The position numbers were made by a program, and so were the translations under genes. Positions 1-4,983 of a DNA stretch of 9,923 bases are shown here, in pieces. Origin of the DNA: JAUVXY01 sp964392345. GTDB taxonomy: Bacteria > Actinomycetota > Humimicrobiia > Humimicrobiales > Humimicrobiaceae. Below the pieces are notes generated by a model, which saw nothing but the letters and a program-made list of their open reading frames with translations, did not search any database and was not told where the DNA came from. Every line of letters begins with the position of its first letter. Position 1 is the stretch's first letter. The stretch is from positions 1 through 9,923 of the forward strand of contig CAYMPQ010000065.1 of assembly GCA_964392345.1 (NCBI GenBank). Reading direction: 5' to 3'.

Positions 1-147
1 TATATTTATTCTGGGATCACCTTTCCACGGTGTTTTAAAAATGTGATGGCTGCCCCTTATTCTTGGGTTCCCAAAATATTTCGTGCATATCTTTTGTAAA
101 TCATCAAATTTAACATTTTTCGGATTAGATAGCTCATCTTTTCCCAT
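1..147 (-). CDS. hicA: HicA-like type II toxin, N-terminal part (runs off window)
   Basis: The minus strand is open for exactly 49 codons from an ATG at 147 to the window edge, so the C-terminus is missing. The visible protein has the YcfA/HicA layout: an N-terminal NPKNVKFDDLQKIC helix, then a GNPRIRGSHHIFKTPW segment and the start of a GDPRINI strand. The G-S-H-H-x-F motif carries the histidine that HicA-family mRNA interferases use for RNA cleavage (family knowledge). HicA toxins usually have about 60-90 residues and are followed by the antitoxin gene hicB, which would lie outside this window to the left. An in-frame stop sits two codons upstream of the ATG, so no longer start exists. No clear Shine-Dalgarno precedes it; a perfect palindrome takes up that space. 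The family call is fairly secure; activity cannot be judged from a partial gene. Confidence 0.75.
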   Translation of the reverse strand, partial: MGKDELSNPKNVKFDDLQKICTKYFGNPRIRGSHHIFKTPWKGDPRINI

Positions 148-152
148 GTATT

Positions 153-178
153 ACATGATAGCTTATAAGCTATCATGT
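153..178. promoter_or_regulatory. 26-bp perfect palindrome, candidate operator of the hicA-like gene
   Basis: Positions 153-165 are the exact reverse complement of 166-178; the core reads GATAGCTTATAAGCTATC. The palindrome ends five bases before the hicA-like ATG. Toxin-antitoxin operons are generally repressed by their antitoxin binding a palindrome over the promoter, so an operator is the natural reading. In RNA it would also form a hairpin next to the start codon. The symmetry is certain; the function is inferred. Confidence 0.55.
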
Positions 179-179
179 G

Positions 180-476
180 TCAATAAATCGAATTGCTTCA
201 CAGTGATTAATCATCTTCCCCCCTATTTTACTCCAAATACCTGCTAAATTGGGATCATTTTAATATTAATTCCCTGGACCATTTTCCAAATCAAGGTTTT
301 AAGAGTAAAAATTCTACTGATTTTTATATTTTGGAGTGCCTAAAATATCTTCATCTATGATAATAATATTTGTCTTTAATGTTTCCTATGCGGAAGATAT
401 TGAAGATATTTACGGCAATAAAAGGTAACGGCAGGAATGCTATGGCGCCTTGTTTTTTATCTCAATCACTAGAAAA
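180..476. other. Stretch without a recognisable gene
   Basis: No frame of convincing length or composition is present. Plus frame 211-360 is open for about 50 codons but has no start, no Shine-Dalgarno and no recognisable motif. A 13-codon minus-strand ORF (173-214) follows a G-run but stops inside the palindrome at 153-178. The stretch lies between the toxin gene and the recombinase fragments, so decayed sequence is likely. Confidence 0.5.
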
Positions 477-644
477 TTATATAAACCCCTTAAAAGATTT
501 CATGCCGTTTTCTACATCAATGTTGGCCAGGGTGATGTAGATTGTGGTGGTGCTAATGTCGGTGTGGCCAAGGATTCTTCTTAGGGTTTCGATGTCTTTT
601 GTCTGCTTGTAGTATTGGCTTGCTCTTTGATATTCTTGCCATGG
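477..644 (-). pseudogene. Tyrosine recombinase, C-terminal fragment (copy A)
   Basis: The minus strand encodes the C-terminal end of a tyrosine recombinase/integrase, finishing at a TAA at 477-479. The visible motifs are YYKQTKD, LRRILGHTDISTT (the L-G-H box with the active-site His) and TTIYITL, whose Tyr (codon 537-539) is at the position of the family's catalytic nucleophile. The Arg II box (HxxR) upstream is not recognisable; the frame there reads PWQEYQRASQ instead of a P-H-x-x-R-H-x-x-A-T-H type sequence. The upstream part of the gene is absent. The last ~145 bp are about 85% identical, by hand alignment, to copy B at 3185-3340. A complete integrase needs roughly 300 residues, so this is a non-functional remnant. 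Confidence 0.75.
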
Positions 645-665
645 GGTAAAAAGATTCTTTTTACC
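645..665. repeat. 9-bp inverted repeat with 3-nt loop
   Basis: GGTAAAAAG and CTTTTTACC are exact complements around ATT. The hairpin sits at the boundary between recombinase copy A and the unknown fragment at 661-852, and overlaps that fragment's stop codon. It may be a junction scar or a weak terminator of the upstream minus-strand fragment. Confidence 0.4.
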
Positions 666-852
666 TGCAGCTCATAGGGTTTAGTGGGATAAAATCAGTA
701 GACCACTCTACAGAACTATTACTATCAATATTTTTAATTCCTAGTGAATAATTCACTGATTTTGAAATATTATTAGGGCAAACATAGTCTGCTTCCAATA
801 ATGCAGCGTACCAACCTGTTGGAGTAAAAATGGCCAGCGGATTGCAATTATT
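661..852 (-). pseudogene. Unrecognised C-terminal coding fragment
   Basis: The minus strand is open for 63 codons, from just after a stop at 853-855 to a TAA at 661-663, with no start codon at a usable position. The translation has a protein-like composition: NPLAIFTPTGWYAALLEADYV near its beginning and EWSTDFIPLNPMSCR at its end. I do not recognise a family. It lies on the same strand as the recombinase remnants on both sides (copy C upstream, copy A downstream). It looks like the 3' end of a gene whose 5' part was lost in a rearrangement. The opposite strand is full of stops here. Chance open frame remains possible. Confidence 0.35.
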
Positions 853-876
853 TTAATTTTAATGATACAATTATTT

Positions 877-951
877 TCAATAGTTTATTTTATCTTTCGT
901 TTGCTTATAGTATTGTTTAGCATAGCGGTGCCTCTTAATGTGGGTTTTATA
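877..951 (-). pseudogene. Tyrosine recombinase fragment (copy C, Arg II box only)
   Basis: The minus strand reads YKTHIKRHRYAKQYYKQTKD, then leaves the homology and stops at a TGA (877-879). The H-I-K-R-H core has the normal H-x-x-R spacing of the tyrosine recombinase Arg II box, and YYKQTKD matches copies A (477-644) and B (3185-3361). The L-G-H box and nucleophile Tyr are missing, and an in-frame TGA lies just upstream at 952-954. It is a short remnant of about 24 codons, found by comparison with the other copies and too small to be recognised alone. Confidence 0.6.
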
Positions 952-1108
952 TCATTTGGTTGGCGATAGCTGATTAACAGTAAAGACTTCTTGAAGTATT
1001 CATTGTTTCATGGATTCTTTAAGTAAATGTGGATAATTTCTTGCGCAATGTAAAATGATTTTTATGTGGAATTCCGTTACTATTTTATAGATCATCAGGA
1101 TAGTGAAA

Positions 1109-1114
1109 TATAAT
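1109..1114 (+). promoter_or_regulatory. Candidate -10 element (TATAAT) for the lipoprotein at 1147
   Basis: A consensus TATAAT lies 32 bases before the ATG. No good -35 hexamer is found 16-18 bases upstream, so the promoter is supported by half only. Confidence 0.35.
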
Positions 1115-1146
1115 GTAAATATGAGAGAAAGAGGGTTAAGGAGAAA

Positions 1147-1638
1147 ATGAAAAAAATACTAATTGCTTGTCTTATAATGTTATTATTTATAATCAGTTTA
1201 TCGTCATGCGCCAGCGATCCTGTACATAATGATCTGTTAAATTATTTCAACGTAAAGATGGCACCACTTATCGTCCTTCAGAATGAAGCGCTTGATGCAT
1301 GGGATGCAAATACTGGCACTAACTACAAGAACGATCCGACTCTTTATAGTGCACTTAATGAAACCATTATTCCTAAATTCGGCGAATTTACTTCAAAGCT
1401 TGAAGCTATAAAACCTGAAACTCCTGAAGTCCAGAAACTGTATGATATTTTATTAGAGGCAACAAAACTTAGAAGTGAAGGCTTTAAACTCTGCAAAGAA
1501 GCAATTGATAAACAGGATCCCAGTCTGATAGATGCTTCCAACGCAAAACTTGCATCAAGCGAGGCTAAAATGCAGGAATACCTGGCTGCTCTCAAAGAAC
1601 TTGGGGAAAAACACAACGTAAATATCACCCCAAAATAG
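1147..1638 (+). CDS. Small helical lipoprotein of unknown function
   Basis: This 163-residue protein starts with a lysine-tipped hydrophobic signal peptide and a type II lipobox, L-S-S-C, with the lipidated cysteine at residue 21. The mature part (22-163) is predicted almost entirely alpha-helical and charged, with many Lys/Glu/Ala/Leu and few glycines, for example LYDILLEATKLRSEGFKLCKEAID. It resembles the short helical-bundle lipoproteins often found in low-GC bacteria, but I cannot assign a family. It should sit on the outer face of the cytoplasmic membrane. The start is fixed by AAGGAG at 1138-1143. The NTF2-PDZ lipoprotein gene follows after 103 nt, with only a modest hairpin between them, so partial co-transcription is possible. 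Confidence 0.85.
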   Translation: MKKILIACLIMLLFIISLSSCASDPVHNDLLNYFNVKMAPLIVLQNEALDAWDANTGTNYKNDPTLYSALNETIIPKFGEFTSKLEAIKPETPEVQKLYDILLEATKLRSEGFKLCKEAIDKQDPSLIDASNAKLASSEAKMQEYLAALKELGEKHNVNITPK

Positions 1639-1660
1639 TAGCCACTCTGGACTTTTTACG

Positions 1661-1680
1661 GCCCCTATAAGAACGGGGGC
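1661..1680 (+). terminator. Weak hairpin downstream of the first lipoprotein gene
   Basis: GCCCC (1661-1665) pairs with GGGGC (1676-1680) across a 10-nt loop. The following bases (TTGATATAC) are not a proper T-run, so termination would be inefficient. Confidence 0.35.
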
Positions 1681-1741
1681 TTGATATACAAAATTAAGTA
1701 GCCAATACTTATTTTACAGACCATTTGGAAGGAGTATAAAC

Positions 1742-2479
1742 ATGAAATATATGCGTTTGTTGATTACGCTTTTTATTATCTCTATTATGATAGCCGGATG
1801 CAGCAGCAAACAAGATGTTGTTCTTCAAAACTCAGATCAAAAAATACTTGTTGAGTCATTTATTGAGTATTATAACAAAGGGGATGCAGATTCTGTTATC
1901 GGGCTTTTGAGCAAAGATATTGAAACAGAGCAAAAGTTAGGAGATCAGGAATCAAAATCAGCAGATGAAAAATCAGTGCACGAGTCCATAAAACACAATA
2001 TCTTGTGGAAGCATAATATAAAAATCCTTAAATGGATCAATGCCAGTGAGAAGATAATCAGCGTGCAAATTGAAGAATCCGGTGATGAATATAAGATAAT
2101 AGGCATTGATACAGTTCAGGCTGAAATGACTTTTGAGGTAAAAGATGGGAAAATAATAAAGATTAGAACTTTAATAGATAAAGATACAGTTGATCAGATG
2201 ATTTCAAAAGCAAATGGTGGTATTGGAGTCAAGGTTGAGGTTTCTCAGAATTTCATTACCATAAATGAAATTGCTCCAGGCCTACCTGCTGACAAAGCAG
2301 GATTGAAAACAGGAGACATGATTACTGCCATTGATGGAATTAATTGTTCTGCAATGAGAGAGGGCGAAGGTATTATACGTTTAAGAGGCCCTATAAATAG
2401 CAAGGTTACTCTTACAATATCACATAGAGGGGATGGGAAACCATTTGATATAGTAGTTGTAAGAGAGAGGATTTATTAA
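1742..2479 (+). CDS. Lipoprotein with NTF2-like and PDZ domains
   Basis: This is a 245-residue lipoprotein: a hydrophobic signal peptide ends in I-A-G-C with the lipidated Cys at 20. Residues about 31-155 look like an NTF2/SnoaL-like cone: an opening helix with FIEYYNKGDADSVIGLL, then strands ending in AEMTFEVKDGKIIKIRTLID. Residues about 159-245 are a PDZ domain of the CtpA/HtrA type, with GIGVKV, IAPGLPADKAGLKTGDMITA and AIDG; it ends with the strands TLTISHRGDGKPFDIVVVRE. No S41 or S1 protease catalytic domain follows, so this is a stand-alone PDZ that probably binds exposed peptide tails or a partner protein outside the membrane. AAGGAG seven bases before the ATG supports the start. The domains are well supported; the biological role is not known. 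Confidence 0.85.
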   Translation: MKYMRLLITLFIISIMIAGCSSKQDVVLQNSDQKILVESFIEYYNKGDADSVIGLLSKDIETEQKLGDQESKSADEKSVHESIKHNILWKHNIKILKWINASEKIISVQIEESGDEYKIIGIDTVQAEMTFEVKDGKIIKIRTLIDKDTVDQMISKANGGIGVKVEVSQNFITINEIAPGLPADKAGLKTGDMITAIDGINCSAMREGEGIIRLRGPINSKVTLTISHRGDGKPFDIVVVRERIY

Positions 2480-2687
2480 AACCTATTGGCCTATGATAAA
2501 TTAAGTGTACATAATTTGAGGCTGGTTTTTTAGAGTGTATACAAAAGAAAAATATTTTCGCACTTTTTGCACACTGTAAAAAAAGAAGCAATTAAAAAAC
2601 ACTACTGCCAAAACAGCTAAAATTATAACCTTAATAATCTTACTAAAAAGAAAACCATAAAACTACATTAAAGGAACAGGAAGCTCT

Positions 2688-3182
2688 TTGAAGTTCAAGA
2701 AGCTGGGATTCATCCTGGTTGGATGTACTGCACAGAATAAAACTACAGGTGAAGCCACAACCCTCCAGACTGGAACAACAACCGCATCAGCAGAAACACA
2801 GAGCACAGAGCAACTATCGGAACAACCTGATAAGGCTAAATATAATGAATATTTTACAGAATTTTACCTTGGTAAATTACCATTAGGCACGGATGCCAAC
2901 CCATCCAACGTACCAATAAAAACAGCTGTCTTTATTGCTTCAGAAGATCAGTTTTGCACCGTGTGGACCCAAAAAAAGGACATACCTGCCGGGAGTTTCT
3001 CTGGTGCTATTTATGACACAGTTGCCAAAAAAGATTTTCAGCCAAAGACAGCTTTTCCCATGGCTTTAAACGCAGGTGGTCATATGGGGTCTGAACCGTT
3101 AACATATCCACCAGGAAAATACGAAAACAAGGTATATATTGATGATGTGCTGGTAGTTGTTATACCTTTTGAGGTTCGTTAA
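2688..3182 (+). CDS. Small lipoprotein with 'PFEV' beta-sandwich-like domain
   Basis: This 164-residue protein begins at TTG; no ATG fits, the in-frame stop is at 2658-2660, and AGGAAG lies at 2678-2683. Its N-terminus is MKFKKLGFILVGC, a lipobox (L-V-G-C, Cys 13) after an unusually short hydrophobic stretch of about seven residues, so part of the signal peptide may have been deleted. A Thr/Ser/Gln-rich linker (16-46) leads to a domain at 46-164 rich in predicted beta strands. That domain ends in YPPGKYENKVYIDDVLVVVI followed by PFEV. The same domain occurs at residues 51-159 of the propeller lipoprotein on the opposite strand (KPDKELFDKYF; HPGSYEYRVYVEGTLVAAL followed by PFEV). I do not recognise a named family. 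The stop lies two bases from the stop of the convergent recombinase fragment. Confidence 0.75.
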   Translation: MKFKKLGFILVGCTAQNKTTGEATTLQTGTTTASAETQSTEQLSEQPDKAKYNEYFTEFYLGKLPLGTDANPSNVPIKTAVFIASEDQFCTVWTQKKDIPAGSFSGAIYDTVAKKDFQPKTAFPMALNAGGHMGSEPLTYPPGKYENKVYIDDVLVVVIPFEVR

Positions 3183-3184
3183 AA

Positions 3185-3361
3185 TTATACAAACCCCTTA
3201 AATGATTTCATGCCGTTTTCAACATCGATATTTGCCAGAGTGATATAAATTGTGGTGGTGCTAATGTCTGAATGACCCAGAATACGCCTTAAGGTTTCGA
3301 TGTCTTTTGTCTGCTTGTAGTAGTGGGTTGCGTATGTGTGCCTATTATGGGGAGCTCCCCA
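3185..3361 (-). pseudogene. Tyrosine recombinase, C-terminal fragment (copy B)
   Basis: The minus strand encodes WGAPHNRHTYATHYYKQ, LRRILGHSDISTTTIYITL and ends MKSFKGFV at a TAA (3185-3187). It keeps Arg II in R-H-T-Y-A-T-H, the L-G-H histidine and the nucleophile Tyr of T-I-Y, but the rest of the protein is absent. The Arg II box reads P-H-N-R-H, one residue shorter than the usual H-x-x-R-H, which points to a junction immediately upstream of the Arg codon. That junction is the palindrome at 3345-3364, beyond which the sequence belongs to a different recombinase on the other strand. The minus frame stays open to 3382, but those last codons are that other gene read backwards. About 85% identical by eye to copy A over ~145 bp. 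Confidence 0.8.
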
Positions 3362-3364
3362 TAA
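3345..3364. repeat. 20-bp perfect palindrome at the junction of two recombinase fragments
   Basis: The sequence is its own reverse complement around a central GGGGAGCTCCCC. It encodes W-G-A-P-H in both directions and forms the common start of the minus-strand copy B and plus-strand copy D fragments. It is either a real inversion joint or an assembly joint, since perfect palindromes let an assembler switch strand. Confidence 0.85.
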
Positions 3365-3512
3365 AAGACATAGTTTTGCCACCCATCTGGTTGAAGCCGG
3401 GGTTGATCTTTTTAAGGTTCAAAAGTTATTGGGTCATGCAAGCCTTGATACCACAAAAATCTATATTAATTTTAACAGCTCACAGATGGCAAAAGCTGTC
3501 GATAGATTATAG
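3351..3512 (+). pseudogene. Tyrosine recombinase, C-terminal fragment (copy D, opposite strand)
   Basis: The plus strand reads GAPHKRHSFATHLVEAGVDL, then QKLLGHASLDTTKIYINF, and ends in KAVDRL at a TAG (3510-3512). These are the Arg II, L-G-H and Tyr boxes of a XerC/D-like tyrosine recombinase. At protein level it clearly differs from copies A-C (THLVEAGVDLFKVQKLLGH against THYYKQTKDIETLRRILGH), so it derives from another recombinase gene. As in copy B, the Arg II box is one residue short (H-K-R-H), and the N-terminal four fifths of the gene are missing. It meets copy B head to head at the palindrome. The 76-codon plus-strand frame over 3307-3537 is out of frame with this homology and is not a gene. 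Confidence 0.75.
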
Positions 3513-3523
3513 GCAAAGGATAG

Positions 3524-3865
3524 GGCCAGTTATATAATTTAAAGGCTGAAGGATTATTTACCGCTACTGATGATGCCACATATGGAAATTTGTTGGAACG
3601 CGCTGCTGAATACGGTGCTGACTGTGCTGTGGGGTTTACAGATACTATTTATATAGGACCAAATTCATCAGAAATTTTTGCAAATGCATTGTTTGATGAA
3701 TTAAATAATAGAGATAATATAAGTACAGCTTTATATGACGCAAAATACGCTGTATATTATCATAATGATCAACATAATTATTATGGTTATAACAATTATG
3801 TTTATGATGAAGCTGTTTCAAGTCCAGGATTAGTTACCGCAAAGCCTGCTCAATACGGTCAATAA
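3524..3865 (+). pseudogene. C-terminal remnant of a caspase/CHAT-fold-like protein
   Basis: The plus strand is open from after a TAG at 3521-3523 to a TAA ending at 3865. It reads KAEGLFTATDDATYGNLLER, then YGADCAVGFTDTIYIGPNSS, then a helix with FANALFDELNNR and ISTALYDAKYAVYY. The pattern 'Gly-Ala, hydrophobic strand AVGF, acidic/aromatic turn, helix with a Phe-x-x-Leu, then S-x-A-L-x-x-A-K' is that of the last strand and helices of CHAT and other caspase-fold domains. The catalytic His and Cys, which lie further N-terminal, are not in this fragment. The only start candidates are internal TTG codons (3590, 3593) without a good Shine-Dalgarno. The gene therefore seems cut at its 5' end by the recombinase junction. 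The family assignment is by motif only. Confidence 0.5.
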
Positions 3866-3884
3866 TAAAAGGGGTGTAAGATAA

Positions 3885-4731
3885 ATGAAAAAAAGTGTTT
3901 TTATTATTCTTATCGTCTTAGGAATTATTGTTTTTGGTTTTGTTACAGCTTATGTATTTGGATTATTTTATAACCCAGAAGCATCTGAACTAAAAGGTGA
4001 TCAAGACACACAAGAAGAAGATAAACCTGAAATGATAAGTATTGATGAAGGATTGAGAATTGCCGAGCAATATAAATTAGATAGCAGTGAAGAAATAAAA
4101 TACTCGAGTTGTTTAAAAACGGATAAAGATGAATGTTTGGTTTTTGATAGTGATATAGCATGCTATAAGATACAAGCATCCGACGGTTCTTTGCTTTCCT
4201 TATACCGTAAAGATATTGAAAGCAGTGATGATATTTCGGTAACGATACAGGAAGCCGAAAATATAGCACGTGAAGCAGTTGCGAGATATAGAGAAGATTT
4301 TGATCTCGACCAAATGACTCAAACTGTTACAGAATTACAGGAATCAAAAAATGGTAACCGCTATGTATTTGAGTGGAGATTGTATAAAGAAGGCGTAGAT
4401 ATAGGGCATACAATATACGTTGAGATAACAGGAACAGGTCAGTTTAAAGCATTTATGTGTAATAATAATATAGATTTTGAACCGGATTTGAGTAAGGTTA
4501 AATTTACTGCAGAGGAAATAAAAGAATTATCTATTCAATTCCTAAGGTCTGATTTAAGCGACCGGAGAGCCCGAATTAGTTATCGGAGAAGAAGAAAGTA
4601 TATATTGGCTGATAGAGTTAATTACGTATGAAACAGATGCAAATAATCCAGATTTACCACCGGATGAGTATTATTATTTACTAAAGATTAACGCTGAGAC
4701 CGGAGAAATTGTAGAGAATTTGGTAGAGTAG
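3885..4731 (+). pseudogene. Membrane-anchored PepSY-like protein, frameshifted near the 3' end
   Basis: The open frame from the ATG at 3885 runs to 4631, but its last ~25 residues turn into an Arg-rich string (DRRARISYRRRRK). Reading one base later gives PELVIGEEESIYWLIELITY, then YYYLLKINAETGEIVENLVE and a TAG at 4729-4731. A one-base insertion or two-base deletion between about 4558 and 4572 therefore separates the halves; the repaired protein would have about 281 residues. Residues 5-27 form a single hydrophobic anchor or uncleaved signal, with the rest outside the cell. Repeated units 'IDEGLRIAEQY' (52-62), 'TIQEAENIAREAVARY' (120-135) and the terminal 'YLLKINAETGEIVE' are typical of PepSY/YcdB-like domains. 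AAGGGG upstream supports the start. The lipoprotein at 8334-9374 is a related protein. A sequencing error is an alternative to a true mutation. Confidence 0.7.
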
Positions 4732-4764
4732 ATTATACTCTATATAATGATTTTGCGGGTACAA

Positions 4765-4794
4765 AAAACAGGTTGCATCTTTGTAACCTGTTTT
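4765..4794. terminator. Bidirectional intrinsic terminator
   Basis: AAAACAGGTT (4765-4774) pairs perfectly with AACCTGTTTT (4785-4794); a C-G and a G-U pair extend the stem inward and leave a loop of six. On the plus strand it is followed by TTTTATTTT, and on the minus strand by TTTTTTG. It therefore fits both the PepSY-like gene to its left and the convergent propeller lipoprotein gene to its right. Confidence 0.85.
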
Positions 4795-4958
4795 ATTTTA
4801 CACTTGGATGTAGTGTTTTGCTTACCAATTTGTATCTATATTTTATTTGGTTTTTAAGATACAAATATTAATGATCTGTAAACACAACTCTTAAATAGTT
4901 CAATTTATCCATGGTTATCTTTTATAATTTTTTATACAGACTCTATCTTTACTACTAT

Positions 4959-4983
4959 AATAAGAGCAGGATACACTCTTATT
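4959..4983 (-). terminator. Hairpin overlapping the stop codon of the propeller lipoprotein gene
   Basis: AATAAGAG (4959-4966) and CTCTTATT (4976-4983) are perfect complements with a nine-base loop. The stem begins inside the TAA of the minus-strand gene. The bases after it on the minus strand (ATAGTAGT) are not a T-run, so it is a weak terminator or a 3'-end stabilising hairpin. Confidence 0.35.

Noticed and set aside
173..214. 13-codon minus-strand ORF after a G-run, possible leader peptide of hicA
   Set aside because: The G-run is only three bases from the ATG, the ORF ends inside the palindrome, and nothing else supports translation.
1344..1628. 94-codon minus-strand ORF
   Set aside because: It lies opposite the helical lipoprotein gene, is Ser/Leu-rich as expected for an antisense shadow, and has no Shine-Dalgarno.
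2480..2687. Terminator after the PDZ lipoprotein gene (AACC...GGTTTTTT)
   Set aside because: The two arms pair only with a gap and mismatches over a long loop, so no convincing stem forms despite the T-run.
3307..3537. 76-codon plus-strand ORF
   Set aside because: It crosses the palindrome and is out of frame with the recombinase homology on both sides; the real signals are copies B and D.
3943..4269. 108-codon minus-strand ORF
   Set aside because: It is a shadow of the PepSY-like gene, Tyr/His/Leu-rich and without motif or start signal.
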